Part shown: piece after piece, positions 53,701 through 62,664 of the stretch
Position numbering within the stretch: the stretch's first letter is position 1
Layout: each line of letters begins with the position of its first letter
NCBI GenBank assembly: GCA_902572345.1
Contig: CACGEW010000002.1
Location: 62,001 to 126,000, forward strand
Length of the DNA stretch: 64,000 bases
Source of the DNA: an uncultured Pelagibacteraceae bacterium
Lineage (GTDB): Bacteria > Pseudomonadota > Alphaproteobacteria > Pelagibacterales > Pelagibacteraceae
Reading direction: 5' to 3'
Position numbers and translations under genes: made by a program
The notes under the pieces: generated by a model
The model's input: the letters and a program-made list of their open reading frames with translations, nothing else
Told to the model about the DNA's origin: nothing
Databases searched by the model: none

Positions 53701-54546
53701 ATGTCAGTCAGTAGAGATGATTTTAGTATAGCTTTTCGTTCAGCTCTTTTACAAAGAGGAGCTAGCCAGAAATTTTCAATTTTCTCACTTATAATTGTGG
53801 CTTTAGTGGTTTTCTTTTTAGACGTTTACGGTTTTACTTTAGTAAAAACAGCAAGAAGTTTTATAAATGATATTGTTTATAGAGTAACTTATTTAGCTTC
53901 TGCCCCAACTAGATTATTTCCAGGCATCAATCAAGGTATAACAAGTCATTTTAATTTAAAAAAAGAAAATGAGCAATTAAGACAAGTCATAGAGCGCTAT
54001 AAAGCACAAGATTTAAATTTAGAGTATATATCTAATGAAAATAAAAATTTGAAAAAAGTTCTAGATACAGAAGATGTACAAAGTGTTTCTAATGTGGTTT
54101 TAGCTAAAGTTTTGGTAGATAGAAATAGTCCATTTTTAAAATCAATAATTATTAATAAAGGAAGTAAAGAAGGCATTATAAAAGGAATGCCTGTTACACA
54201 AAATAAATACTTAGTTGGGCGTATAGTTGAGACAAATTATTTATCATCAAGAGTATTACTATTAAATGACTTAAACAGCAGGATTCCAGTAACCTTTGAT
54301 GAAAAAAGTACTCAAGCGATATTAACTGGTGGCGGCACACGTAAGCCTTCTCTATCATACTTGCCTGAAGATTATCAAATTGTTGAAGATATAACAGTAT
54401 TTGCCTCTGGTAAAGACGGGATTTTTAATGCAGGAACACCTATCGGAAAAACTAAAGAGAACGGAGAAGTCGAGCTATTTGTTGATCCTAACCAATTATC
54501 TTTTGTAACAGTAAATTTGATTAAACAAACCAAGGAAGTCTTCTAG
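53701..54546 (+). CDS. mreC: Rod shape-determining protein MreC
   Basis: MreC is a bitopic periplasmic scaffold that activates the PBP2-RodA synthase. The 281-residue product has a cytoplasmic tail, one membrane helix (about 24-45), a coiled coil (LKKENEQLRQVIERYKAQDL, about 85-120) and a two-barrel MreC domain with VLVDRNSPFLKSIIINKGSKEGI, MPVTQNKYLVGRIVE and RIPVTFDEKSTQAILTGGG. It follows mreB by 19 bases, and its stop overlaps the mreD GTG start. Confidence 0.94.
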   Translation: MSVSRDDFSIAFRSALLQRGASQKFSIFSLIIVALVVFFLDVYGFTLVKTARSFINDIVYRVTYLASAPTRLFPGINQGITSHFNLKKENEQLRQVIERYKAQDLNLEYISNENKNLKKVLDTEDVQSVSNVVLAKVLVDRNSPFLKSIIINKGSKEGIIKGMPVTQNKYLVGRIVETNYLSSRVLLLNDLNSRIPVTFDEKSTQAILTGGGTRKPSLSYLPEDYQIVEDITVFASGKDGIFNAGTPIGKTKENGEVELFVDPNQLSFVTVNLIKQTKEVF

Positions 54547-55058
54547 TGGTTAAGTCCAATATTATAAATAAATTATTTGCTTCAGGCCCTTTAATTTTAT
54601 TATATTACCTATCAATAAGTGAAGTAGATACTAATTTAGAAAAATTATTTGAAGTTTTTTCTTTAAATTTACAAATTATAATAATTTACTTTTGGATAAT
54701 AAAACGTCCTAATTTAATGGGTACGGGACATATTTTTTTTGTTGGATTAATTAATGATGTAGTTATGGGATTTCCATTAGGCATAAGCTCGTTGTCTTAC
54801 CTTGTTGTTTGTTTTGTTGGAAATTACGTTAGAAACAAAAGTGTTAATACAACTATTGCATCTGACTGGTTTACTTTTTTTATAGCTTTGTTGTTAGCTA
54901 ATTTACTCTTCTTTTCATTATTAAATAATTTTTCAGAAGTTGCTATTTCATACACAAAAATTGGTTATAACACTTTTTTCACTTTATTTTTATTTCCCGT
55001 TTTTTGGTTTTTATTTCATCTTTACCAAATTAGTTTTATAGGATCGCAAGATGCTTAG
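54546..55058 (+). CDS. mreD: Rod shape-determining protein MreD
   Basis: MreD is a small polytopic inner-membrane partner of MreC. The 170-residue product is very hydrophobic with about five membrane segments, and IIIYFWIIKRPNLMGTGHIFFVGLINDVVMGFPLG carries the family's 'P...g....f..Gll.D...g.plG' pattern. It starts with GTG overlapping the mreC stop by one base and overlaps mrdA by 8 bases. Confidence 0.88.
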   Translation: MVKSNIINKLFASGPLILLYYLSISEVDTNLEKLFEVFSLNLQIIIIYFWIIKRPNLMGTGHIFFVGLINDVVMGFPLGISSLSYLVVCFVGNYVRNKSVNTTIASDWFTFFIALLLANLLFFSLLNNFSEVAISYTKIGYNTFFTLFLFPVFWFLFHLYQISFIGSQDA

Positions 55059-56985
55059 CCCTGGTTCAGGAAGTACTGTCATTAAATCAAAGCTTATAAG
55101 CAGGAGAATGTTTTTAATTACTGCTGCAAAAGCTGTAGTTATGGTCGGATTAGTAGGCAGACTTATATCACTACAAATAAATCAAGCTACAAAATACAAA
55201 TCTTTGTCAGATAAAAATAGATTTAGAGAATGGAAGTTAGCACCCGAAAGAGGATCAATAAAAGATTTCTTTAATACAAAAATTGCATCGAGTGAACCTC
55301 TTTACCAATTACATTTAGTTCCAGAAAATACTAAAGATTTAGACAATTTATTTGTAAGATTAAAAGCAATTTTAAATATAACTGATCGAAAAGTTTCTTA
55401 TTTAAAAAGAGTTATTAAAAAACAAAAACCTTGGGAGCCAGTAATAGTCTCTGAAAATTTAGATTGGTCAGATTTTTCAAAAATAAATTTGTTTTTACAT
55501 GAACTTGAAGGAGTAGAACCTATAGTCTCTGTTGCGAGAACTTATCCTGATAATTCCTCTGCTCACATTTTAGGATATGTTTCTCAAATTAGTACAAAAG
55601 ATTTACAAACAAAAGAATATCTTCAGGAATTAGCTGTACCAGGCATGGCTATAGGAAAAACTGGTTTAGAAAGAAAACTAGATGAAAAAATTATTGGTAA
55701 AGTCGGTTATCAACGTTATGAGGTTAATGCTTATGGAAAAAGAATAAGAGAAATTAAAATTGATGAAGGTCAAGCAGGAAAAAGTTTTAAAACAACTTTA
55801 GATTACGAAGTACAAAAATATACTAATGAACTCTTAAAAGACAAAGCAGCCGCAGTGTGTGTGATGGATGTATATAACGGAGATATAGTCTCTTTAGTAT
55901 CGTCTCCAACATTTGAACCCAATGAATTTGTTCATGGATTAGACAAAGCTTATTGGAATAGTTTAATAAAAAACGACAAGAAACCCTTGGCAAATAAAGC
56001 ATTATCAGGATTATATCCGCCAGGATCTACTATAAAAACCTTAGTAGCATTGAGTGCTTTAGAAAATAATATTATTAGACCTTTAGATACTTTTAGATGT
56101 AAGGGAAAAATAGAATTATACGGTGAGAAATTTCATTGTTGGGAAAAAGATGGGCACGGCATAGTAAATCTTAGAAAAGGAATTCAAAGATCTTGTGACG
56201 TTTATTTTTATGAAGTTGCTAGAAAACTTGGCGTAGACCGATTATCAGAAACTGCAAAAAGATTTGGTTTAGGAAAAAAAGTTTTAAGTGACTTTATAGA
56301 AGAAAGGTCAGGAGTAGTACCTAATACAAAATGGAAGAAAAAATTTATTGGACAAAATTGGTACCTTGGAGAAACTTTGCACTCAGGAATTGGACAAGGT
56401 TACTTTCAAAGCACACCAATACAATTATGTTTAATGACTGCACAAATAGCTAATGGTGGATTTAAAATTAAGCCGAGAATAGTATTTGATAAAAAAAATG
56501 ACAATTTAAGAGACTATTTAAAATATAAAAACGAAAATCCAAATGAACCTCTTCCAACAGATTTACTAGTATCAAATTTTAGTTTAGAACCTTTATTTAA
56601 GAATCAGGAACACATAAATCTTATTAAAGATGCCATGTTCTCATCATCAAATGAACCTGGCGGAACTTCATATAGACATAGATTAGAAGATCCAAAATAT
56701 ACTTTTGCGGGAAAAACTGGATCATCGCAGGTTAAAAGATTTACCGAGGCTCAGCGAGAAGCGGAAGTAAAACAAGAGAGTCTACCTTACAAAGATAGGG
56801 ATCATGCTTTATTTGTTGCGTTTGCTCCCTATAAAAATCCACAATATGCAATTAGTGTTCTAGTTGAGCATGGTGGATCAGGAGGTAAGGCAGCTGCACC
56901 AATTGCGAAAAAAGTTATCAAAAAAGTTCTTGAAAGACACGAGTTGAGAAGAAACGTCAATAATCAAACTGGAGAGTCTGTCTAA
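55051..56985 (+). CDS. mrdA: Elongation-specific transpeptidase PBP2
   Basis: PBP2 cross-links peptidoglycan during elongation together with RodA. The 644-residue product has one N-terminal membrane segment (about 19-40), a dimerisation domain (APERGSIKDFFNTKIASSEP), GLERKLDEKIIGKVG, and a transpeptidase domain with SxxK in YPPGSTIKTL, the SxN-equivalent SCD in RSCDVYFYEVARKLG, and KTG in AGKTGSSQVKR. The SCD triplet is usual for PBP2. It overlaps mreD by 8 bases and rodA by one. Confidence 0.96.
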   Translation: MLSPGSGSTVIKSKLISRRMFLITAAKAVVMVGLVGRLISLQINQATKYKSLSDKNRFREWKLAPERGSIKDFFNTKIASSEPLYQLHLVPENTKDLDNLFVRLKAILNITDRKVSYLKRVIKKQKPWEPVIVSENLDWSDFSKINLFLHELEGVEPIVSVARTYPDNSSAHILGYVSQISTKDLQTKEYLQELAVPGMAIGKTGLERKLDEKIIGKVGYQRYEVNAYGKRIREIKIDEGQAGKSFKTTLDYEVQKYTNELLKDKAAAVCVMDVYNGDIVSLVSSPTFEPNEFVHGLDKAYWNSLIKNDKKPLANKALSGLYPPGSTIKTLVALSALENNIIRPLDTFRCKGKIELYGEKFHCWEKDGHGIVNLRKGIQRSCDVYFYEVARKLGVDRLSETAKRFGLGKKVLSDFIEERSGVVPNTKWKKKFIGQNWYLGETLHSGIGQGYFQSTPIQLCLMTAQIANGGFKIKPRIVFDKKNDNLRDYLKYKNENPNEPLPTDLLVSNFSLEPLFKNQEHINLIKDAMFSSSNEPGGTSYRHRLEDPKYTFAGKTGSSQVKRFTEAQREAEVKQESLPYKDRDHALFVAFAPYKNPQYAISVLVEHGGSGGKAAAPIAKKVIKKVLERHELRRNVNNQTGESV

Positions 56986-58109
56986 TGTTACAACCAAGAT
57001 CTATTCAATCTTCACTTGGTATTAGAGATAAAATTCAATCTTTTGACTTTATCCTAGTTATTTCAATTTTACTTTTAGGGATAATAAGTATGTTTGCAAT
57101 GTATTCAACAGATGGTGGGGAATTTAAATATCATACAAACAGTCATATTTTAAGATTTTTTGTATTCTTTGGCATGTTTTTTGTCGTTTCATTAATTTCT
57201 ATTAGATTTTGGCATGAGACAAGTTATCTAATTTATATTGGAATATTTATTTTACTCTTAGGGGTAAAGTATTTTGGCTTAACATCGTCAGGTTCTAAAA
57301 GATGGTTAGATCTTTATTTTATGAACTTACAACCTTCTGAATTGATGAAAATTGGATTAATACTATTTCTTGCTAAATATTATCATCGTATTTCAATTGA
57401 GAGTATCAATAGTTTTAGATATTTAATTTTGCCAATTACAGTTCTTGTGGCGCCAATTATATTGGTTGCAACACAACCCGATCTTGGAACATCAATCTTA
57501 ATAGCATCAGGAGGTATAATCGTAGCTTGGCTAGCAGGCGTAAGAGCAAAATTTTTTACAATTTCTGGATTAGCGATGATTGCGTTATTGCCAATAGCTA
57601 TCTCATTTTTAAAACCTTATCAAAAGTCCCGAATTTTAACTTTTCTAAACCCTGAAAGGGATCCACTTGGAGCCGGATATCAGATTATCCAATCTAAAAT
57701 TGCTATTGGTTCTGGAGGGCTATTTGGCAAGGGTTTTTTAAATGGATCTCAAAGCTACTTAGATTATTTACCAGAGAAACATACAGACTTTATTTTTACA
57801 CTCTTTTCCGAAGAATTTGGTTTTTTTGGGTCACTGTTTATTTTGCTGCTTTATGCTTTGATTTTATCGAGAATTATTCGAATTGGTCACATGACAAGAA
57901 GTAATTTTGGAAAGTTATATTGCTATAGTTTTGCTACAGCTTTTTTTATTTATGTGGCAGTAAATATGATGATGGTTTTAGGATTGCTACCTATTGTAGG
58001 GTCACCTTTACCTATAATGTCATATGGTGGATCATCTATGATGGCAATCATGTTTGGGCTTGGAATAGTAATGTCTTGTAAGATATATAAAGACGTTCCA
58101 GTTAATTAA
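56985..58109 (+). CDS. rodA: SEDS-family peptidoglycan polymerase RodA
   Basis: RodA polymerises glycan strands for cell elongation and pairs with PBP2. The 374-residue polytopic product shows SGSKRWLDLYFMNLQPSELMKIGLIL, the catalytic loop TQPDLGTSILIASGG, FLNPERDPLGAGYQIIQSKIAIGSGG, PEKHTDFIFTLFSEEFGF, and PIMSYGGSSMMAIM. It starts on the last base of the mrdA stop codon. RodA and the FtsW encoded at 21933 are the two SEDS polymerases in the window. Confidence 0.96.
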   Translation: MLQPRSIQSSLGIRDKIQSFDFILVISILLLGIISMFAMYSTDGGEFKYHTNSHILRFFVFFGMFFVVSLISIRFWHETSYLIYIGIFILLLGVKYFGLTSSGSKRWLDLYFMNLQPSELMKIGLILFLAKYYHRISIESINSFRYLILPITVLVAPIILVATQPDLGTSILIASGGIIVAWLAGVRAKFFTISGLAMIALLPIAISFLKPYQKSRILTFLNPERDPLGAGYQIIQSKIAIGSGGLFGKGFLNGSQSYLDYLPEKHTDFIFTLFSEEFGFFGSLFILLLYALILSRIIRIGHMTRSNFGKLYCYSFATAFFIYVAVNMMMVLGLLPIVGSPLPIMSYGGSSMMAIMFGLGIVMSCKIYKDVPVN

Positions 58110-58190
58110 TTCAAAGCCTAAAATGATCGATTTTTATTAAAATTAAAACTTGTATATTTTTCAAATTGATGATTAGTTAACTAAAAATTT

Positions 58191-58643
58191 ATGTTTGGTG
58201 ATAAAAAAATAAAAATCAAAGATTCAGAAAGATCACTTATAAGTGAAACTGTTAGCATAGAAGGGACTATAAATAGTTCAGGTGCTATTGATGTTGCTGG
58301 TTTAGTTAAAGGTCCAGTATATTCAAAAGAATTGATTGTTAGAGATACAGGGTCAATAACAGGATCAATTGAAGCTGATGATGTTGAAATACACGGTCAT
58401 CTAGATGGAAAGGTTTCTGCTCAAAATATTGTTATTGGAGCAACTGGAACAGTTAAAGGCGATATAGAATTTGGAAATAATTTAAGAACTGAGAATGGTG
58501 CTGATATCGATGGTTACATCAAAAAAACTAATAGCTCAAAATCTAAGTTAACAGGTGACTTCTTATTCAAGAAAAAAGATAAGAAGGAGACATCTGAAAC
58601 AGAAGAAAGACCAGAAGTAGTTAATAAAGAGGCTATAGCCTAA
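58191..58643 (+). CDS. Bactofilin
   Basis: Bactofilins polymerise without nucleotide into cytoskeletal filaments tied to local wall synthesis. The 150-residue product has a short polar N-terminus, a right-handed beta-helix core of repeated turns (TISETVSIEGTINSSGAIDV-like, VKGPVYSKELIVRDTGSITGSIEADDVEIHGHLDGKV, ATGTVKGDIEFG) and a charged lysine/glutamate C-terminal tail (about 113-150). The location 81 bases behind rodA fits a shape-related role. I see no convincing promoter in that spacer. Confidence 0.93.
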   Translation: MFGDKKIKIKDSERSLISETVSIEGTINSSGAIDVAGLVKGPVYSKELIVRDTGSITGSIEADDVEIHGHLDGKVSAQNIVIGATGTVKGDIEFGNNLRTENGADIDGYIKKTNSSKSKLTGDFLFKKKDKKETSETEERPEVVNKEAIA

Positions 58644-58688
58644 TCTACCGCACTACTAATTTTCGATACATTGCAATATAATTTTCAA

Positions 58689-59948
58689 ATGGAAAATTAT
58701 AAGTGTAAATCCGTTGGCATTGTAGGATCCGGAATACAAGGTGTGTGTACTGGATTACAATTAATTAAAAAGGGTATACCAGTGACTATATTTGATAGAC
58801 ACGATCCTTTATCAAATGAATTCAAAGCCGCATCTTACGGAAACGCTGGTCACTTTTCACCATATGCTGTTTTACAGTTTAATCGTCCAGATGTTTTATA
58901 CGACGTTCCTAAAATGTTAATTAGTTCTTACGGTCCACTTGCTCTTAAATGGAACTATATTCCAAAAATGTTTAATTGGTTTTTACATTATTTTAAAAAC
59001 TGTAATCATAATTCGATGATGCATACTGCAAAAAATATGCATCAAATTTTAAGCCTTTCAAATGATGCTTATGAGGAAATTTTTCAAGAGATTGACACCT
59101 CAGGATTAGTTGAAAAAAAAGGTATTATTTATATATGGACTAATAAAAACATGAAAAGCAGAAATCTAGAAATAAAAGTTCGTAAGGAACTAGGTATTGA
59201 ACAAAAACTTCTTTCTCAAAAAGAGGTTTTAGACTTAGAGCCAAATTTGCAACCTGTTTTTGATTCAGGGGTAATTTATGAAAGCGCTATGCATGCAAGA
59301 GATCCACATGGAATTCTTAAAAAGATATTTAAATTATATTTAGAGCGTGGTGGAAAGTTTGTACAAACAAACATTAAAAATTTAGAACAAATAAATTTAA
59401 ACGAAACAGCAATTAGATCAGAAAATGAGGAGTATAAATTTGAAAAAACCGTAGTGGCTTCTGGAGCATTTTCTAAATTATTAACTGATCAATTAGGAGA
59501 GAATATACCTCTTGATACGGAAAGGGGTTATCATGTTCATTTTAAAGGAAAAGATCATCTGATAAGTCGACCTGTAATATTCTTAGATAGAGGATTTGGT
59601 ATGACACCGATGAATCAAGGTTTGAGAGCTGTAGGAACCGTCGAATTAGGAGGTTTAAAAAACCCTCCTTCTAAAAAAAGGATTGATTATATTATTAAGT
59701 GTGCCAAAGAACTTTTACCTGATCTTGGTAAACATGAGGACGAATGGCTAGGTTTTAGACCCACGCTTCCTGATTTTCTTCCAATTTTAGGCCCTTCATT
59801 AAAAAATAAAAATATTATTTATGCTTTTGGACATCAGCATTTAGGCTGGACATTAGGTGCTATTACAGGCAAAATTATTTCTAAAATAGTTGCAGGAGAA
59901 AAAACAAATTTAGATTTAACTCCATACAGCTCAAAAAGATTTAATTAG
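58689..59948 (+). CDS. FAD-dependent oxidoreductase, D-amino acid dehydrogenase (DadA)-like
   Basis: DAO-superfamily flavoprotein of 419 residues. The dinucleotide-binding motif VGIVGSGIQGVCTGLQLIKKG is followed by the acid DRHDP. Other conserved blocks are AASYGNAGHFSPYAV, the LEPNLQP...VIYESAMHARDPHGILKKIF region, ERGYHVHFKG and the C-terminal GFRPTLPDFLPILGPS...FGHQHLGWTLG motif, typical of DadA-type enzymes that deaminate D-amino acids or related amines. The substrate is not determined. I use the ATG at 58689; a TTG 18 bases upstream is also open. It begins a three-gene module with an EamA permease (8 bases on) and a 2-hydroxyacid dehydrogenase. Confidence 0.88.
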   Translation: MENYKCKSVGIVGSGIQGVCTGLQLIKKGIPVTIFDRHDPLSNEFKAASYGNAGHFSPYAVLQFNRPDVLYDVPKMLISSYGPLALKWNYIPKMFNWFLHYFKNCNHNSMMHTAKNMHQILSLSNDAYEEIFQEIDTSGLVEKKGIIYIWTNKNMKSRNLEIKVRKELGIEQKLLSQKEVLDLEPNLQPVFDSGVIYESAMHARDPHGILKKIFKLYLERGGKFVQTNIKNLEQINLNETAIRSENEEYKFEKTVVASGAFSKLLTDQLGENIPLDTERGYHVHFKGKDHLISRPVIFLDRGFGMTPMNQGLRAVGTVELGGLKNPPSKKRIDYIIKCAKELLPDLGKHEDEWLGFRPTLPDFLPILGPSLKNKNIIYAFGHQHLGWTLGAITGKIISKIVAGEKTNLDLTPYSSKRFN

Positions 59949-59955
59949 GAAATTT

Positions 59956-60849
59956 TTGTCAAAAAATTATTTAGCTTATACTTTTCTAACTTTAGCAGCT
60001 TTATTTTGGTCAGGAAATTTTATTATTGGCAAATTTGCAACTTTATTCGAGGTTCCACCACTAACTTTAAATTTTTTAAGATGGGTCATGGTATGGTTTA
60101 TATTGATACCTTTCACAATTAAAGAAATTTTATCAAAGAGAAACTATATTAAAGAAAACTTTTTAGTAATAAGTTTTATGGGTATATTAACAATTAGCAC
60201 TTTTAATTCAGTTGTTTATTTTGCTTTAAACTATACTCAAGTAATAAATGCAGTTTTAATGTTAGCTGCTATCCCTCCAATGATAATAATTTTTTCATCG
60301 ATTATGAAAATTGAAAAAACGAACATGTTTCAAATTTCAGGATTAATTTTATCTATATTTGGAGTAGGAACAATTATTTCAAATGCAGATATTCAAAAAA
60401 TAATTTCTTTAACTTTTAATATTGGCGATATATGGATGTTAGTTTGTGTTTTAAGTTGGTCATTATATTCAACTTTGCTAAAAAAAAGTAAGCTTGAATT
60501 ATCTCAATTTTCCTTAATTCAAATAATGGTCACTGTAGGATTAATATTTTTGTTTCCACAATTTTTATACGAAAAATCAATAGGACTAGATTTAAAAATA
60601 AATAAAGCTTTTATTTTTATTTTAACTTATGTAGTTATCTTTCCTGCAATCGCAGCATATTATTGTTGGCAGAAAGCAATAGAACTTATAGGACCCAATA
60701 GATCATCTATGTTTATTCAGCTAATGCCTTTATTCAGCGCAGTGATGGCTATAATTATTTTTAATGAAAAATTTGAATTATATCATTTTGCCGGAGCAGT
60801 TTTTATAGTATCTGGTATTTATTTATCGAATAAAAAAATCAATGATTAA
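59956..60849 (+). CDS. EamA/DMT-family membrane transporter
   Basis: A 297-residue polytopic protein with about ten membrane segments in two EamA repeats. The first repeat opens AYTFLTLAALFWSGNFIIGKFA and contains RWVMVWFILIPF. The second opens around IGDIWMLVCVLSWSLYSTLLKKS and ends FSAVMAIIIFNEKFELYHFAGAVFIVSGIYLSN, both standard for drug/metabolite exporters or permeases. Start is TTG at 59956 with an AGGAAA six bases before. It overlaps the next gene by 8 bases. Its cargo may be the substrate or product of the flanking oxidoreductases, which is inference. Confidence 0.88.
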   Translation: MSKNYLAYTFLTLAALFWSGNFIIGKFATLFEVPPLTLNFLRWVMVWFILIPFTIKEILSKRNYIKENFLVISFMGILTISTFNSVVYFALNYTQVINAVLMLAAIPPMIIIFSSIMKIEKTNMFQISGLILSIFGVGTIISNADIQKIISLTFNIGDIWMLVCVLSWSLYSTLLKKSKLELSQFSLIQIMVTVGLIFLFPQFLYEKSIGLDLKINKAFIFILTYVVIFPAIAAYYCWQKAIELIGPNRSSMFIQLMPLFSAVMAIIIFNEKFELYHFAGAVFIVSGIYLSNKKIND

Positions 60850-61795
60850 AGTTGCAGTTTTAGATGATTATCAAGATGCTTTTCAACAAATTGTTGAAAC
60901 AGAAAAGTATAAAAATAAATTTAGTTTCAAAGTTTTTAACGAACCTTTCGCAGATGAAAGAGAAGCTATTGTTGAATTAGAAGATTTCGAAGCCTTATTT
61001 ATCATGAGAGAAAGAACTCCAATGACAAAGACTTTAATCGAAGGCTTACCAAAATTAAAATATATCATGACTTCTGGAATGAGAAACAATGCAATTGATT
61101 TAGAAACAACAAAGAAAAAAAATATTATCGTTTGTGGTACAGAAATTAATTCTAATCCTGCAGCTGAGGTAACTTGGGCTTTGATTTTGGGGCTTTATCG
61201 AAACATGAAGCAAGAAATTGACAATATGTTCCAAGGTTATTGGCAAACAACAATTGGCTTTGAACTAAAAGGTAAAATGTTGGGTTTAATTGGTCTTGGA
61301 AAAATTGGAACACAAGTTGCCAAAGTTGCAAAAGCATTTGGAATGGAAGTTTGCGCCTGGAGTGAAAATTTAAATCTTTCTCATGCAAATGAACTAGGAG
61401 TTTTACCAATGAGCAAAGAAGATCTGTTGAGAAATTCAGATATAATTTCAATACATTTAGTTTTGAGTGAAAAATATAAAAATCTTATAACAATAAAAGA
61501 ACTCAACATGATGAAAAAAACATCTTTCTTAATAAACACCTCTAGAGGCCCAATAATTAAAGAGGATGATTTAGTAAAAGCATTAAAAGATGAAAAAATT
61601 GCTGGGGCTGGGTTAGATGTTTATGAAAAAGAACCACTTCCCCAAGACCATAAGTTAAGATTTCTTCCTAATGCATTATTGCTTCCTCACATTGGTTACG
61701 TGACTGCTGAAAATTATACAATTTTCTATAAACAAATGATTGAAAATCTTGAATTTTGTCTAGATGGAAAACTTAAGCGTAACTTAATTAATTAA
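60842..61795 (+). CDS. D-isomer-specific 2-hydroxyacid dehydrogenase
   Basis: NAD(P)-dependent dehydrogenase of 317 residues in the D-2-hydroxyacid family, interconverting 2-hydroxy and 2-oxo acids. The nucleotide-binding loop LIGLGKIGTQVAKVAKAFG (about residues 145-163) and the catalytic triad Arg (INTSRGPIIKEDDL), Glu (GLDVYEKEPLP) and His (LPHIGYVTAE) are intact. The family resembles phosphoglycerate and glyoxylate/hydroxypyruvate reductases, but the substrate is not readable. It would act on a 2-oxo acid made by the DadA-like enzyme two genes upstream, a plausible but untested link. Confidence 0.9.
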   Translation: MIKVAVLDDYQDAFQQIVETEKYKNKFSFKVFNEPFADEREAIVELEDFEALFIMRERTPMTKTLIEGLPKLKYIMTSGMRNNAIDLETTKKKNIIVCGTEINSNPAAEVTWALILGLYRNMKQEIDNMFQGYWQTTIGFELKGKMLGLIGLGKIGTQVAKVAKAFGMEVCAWSENLNLSHANELGVLPMSKEDLLRNSDIISIHLVLSEKYKNLITIKELNMMKKTSFLINTSRGPIIKEDDLVKALKDEKIAGAGLDVYEKEPLPQDHKLRFLPNALLLPHIGYVTAENYTIFYKQMIENLEFCLDGKLKRNLIN

Positions 61796-61880
61796 CATAT
61801 TTATTCTTTTCTTTTTATGATAAACTCAAATTGAGCAAGTGATTTGTTTTTTTTCTTTAAATAATGGTTAAGAGGATTGG

Positions 61881-62102
61881 GTGGGAAATATAAAAAAAAT
61901 ATCTTTATTATCAATCTGTCTACTTATTCTTAGCAGTTGTGCTAATTCCGTTGCGCTGCTAGGACCAGCTTCTACCTCTGTTACGGGAGGAAACATTGCT
62001 CAATCAGCATTAACTTCTTCAGTAAGTTATGGAATAAAGAAGCAAACAGGAAAAAGTCCCATGGAGCATGCAATGGCATATGCTGAAAAACATAATCCTT
62101 AA
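61881..62102 (+). CDS. Small lipoprotein, possibly truncated by an in-frame stop
   Basis: A GTG start with AGAGG seven to eight bases upstream opens a 73-codon frame. It encodes a lipoprotein signal ending LILSSC (Cys20), a small serine- and threonine-rich segment, and a polar tail (KSPMEHAMAYAEKHNP). I do not recognise a named family. The stop TAA (62100-62102) is followed directly by more A residues and an open continuation in the same frame up to 62276, described separately. The spacer before the gene (61796-61880) shows no clear promoter. Confidence 0.7.
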   Translation: MGNIKKISLLSICLLILSSCANSVALLGPASTSVTGGNIAQSALTSSVSYGIKKQTGKSPMEHAMAYAEKHNP

Positions 62103-62276
62103 AAAAAAAAAACAAACTGCGTAGCTTTTTTAAAATCAACAGAGTCAGAAGTTTGTGAAGCTGTAAAGAAAAATATCCTTGAAACAAAAGAATATTTCAA
62201 AAACAAAAATAGAATATTTGTAAGATCTAAAATAGAAAATTTAGCAAGAGAGTCAGTTATTTATAACAGAAGGTAA
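62103..62276 (+). pseudogene. In-frame continuation of the lipoprotein gene beyond the TAA
   Basis: After the stop at 62100-62102 the same frame stays open for 57 codons to a TAA at 62274. It encodes a lysine-rich but ordinary-looking polypeptide with two cysteines (KKKTNCVAFLKSTESEVCEA...). Composition and cysteine spacing look like real coding sequence rather than random AT-rich DNA, so the full gene was probably 131 codons (61881-62276) and one base change such as GAA or AAA to TAA split it. No start codon with a ribosome site precedes it. Its end overlaps the convergent rhodanese gene by 24 bases. Confidence 0.5.
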
Positions 62277-62621
62277 TCCTAAGTTTTTCCAGCCGGGATC
62301 TTGATCATTTCCACTAAAACCATCAGAGATATTAAAAGTATTATACCCCTCACTTGATAAAAGATTTGCAGCTATAATTGATCTTCCTCCCGCAGCACAC
62401 ATTACAAGCACTTGATTTTTTTTATCAATATTTTTTTTAACAGTTTCTAAAAAACTTGGGTCTTGAGAAATTGTAATAAAGAAAGATTTAATATTAAGAT
62501 CTTTTGTATCGGGTTTACCAATTTTTTTCCATTCATTTTCTGTTCTAACATCTAGCAAAACAGTGTTTGGATTATTTTCTATAAATTTTTTTATGCCTGA
62601 GGATTTGATTTGTTTAATCAT
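62253..62621 (-). CDS. Rhodanese-like sulfurtransferase domain protein
   Basis: A single rhodanese domain of 122 residues. It shows the CH2A-type N-terminal motif VLLDVRTENEWKKIGKPDTK and the active-site loop VMCAAGGRS, in which the cysteine is the persulfide-carrying residue. The C-terminal YNTFNISDGFSGNDQDPGWKNLGLP tail is typical of small rhodaneses with a YgaP-like GFxG block. There is no signal peptide. It lies 43 bases behind metY on the same strand, in keeping with a sulfur-metabolism link. Its AGGA ribosome site is inside a hairpin at 62624-62654. Confidence 0.92.
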   Translation of the reverse strand: MIKQIKSSGIKKFIENNPNTVLLDVRTENEWKKIGKPDTKDLNIKSFFITISQDPSFLETVKKNIDKKNQVLVMCAAGGRSIIAANLLSSEGYNTFNISDGFSGNDQDPGWKNLGLPSVINN

Positions 62622-62623
62622 TG

Positions 62624-62654
62624 AGTGGTCCTAATATAAATAATCAGGACCACT
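62624..62654 (-). promoter_or_regulatory. Hairpin enclosing the rhodanese ribosome-binding site
   Basis: AGTGGTCCT (62624-62632) and AGGACCACT (62646-62654) form a perfect 9-bp inverted repeat with a 13-base loop between metY and the rhodanese gene. Read on the minus strand the second arm holds AGGA seven bases before the rhodanese ATG, so the stem covers the likely ribosome site. No U run follows, so it is not a typical terminator. Confidence 0.55.
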
Positions 62655-62664
62655 AAATCAATTA

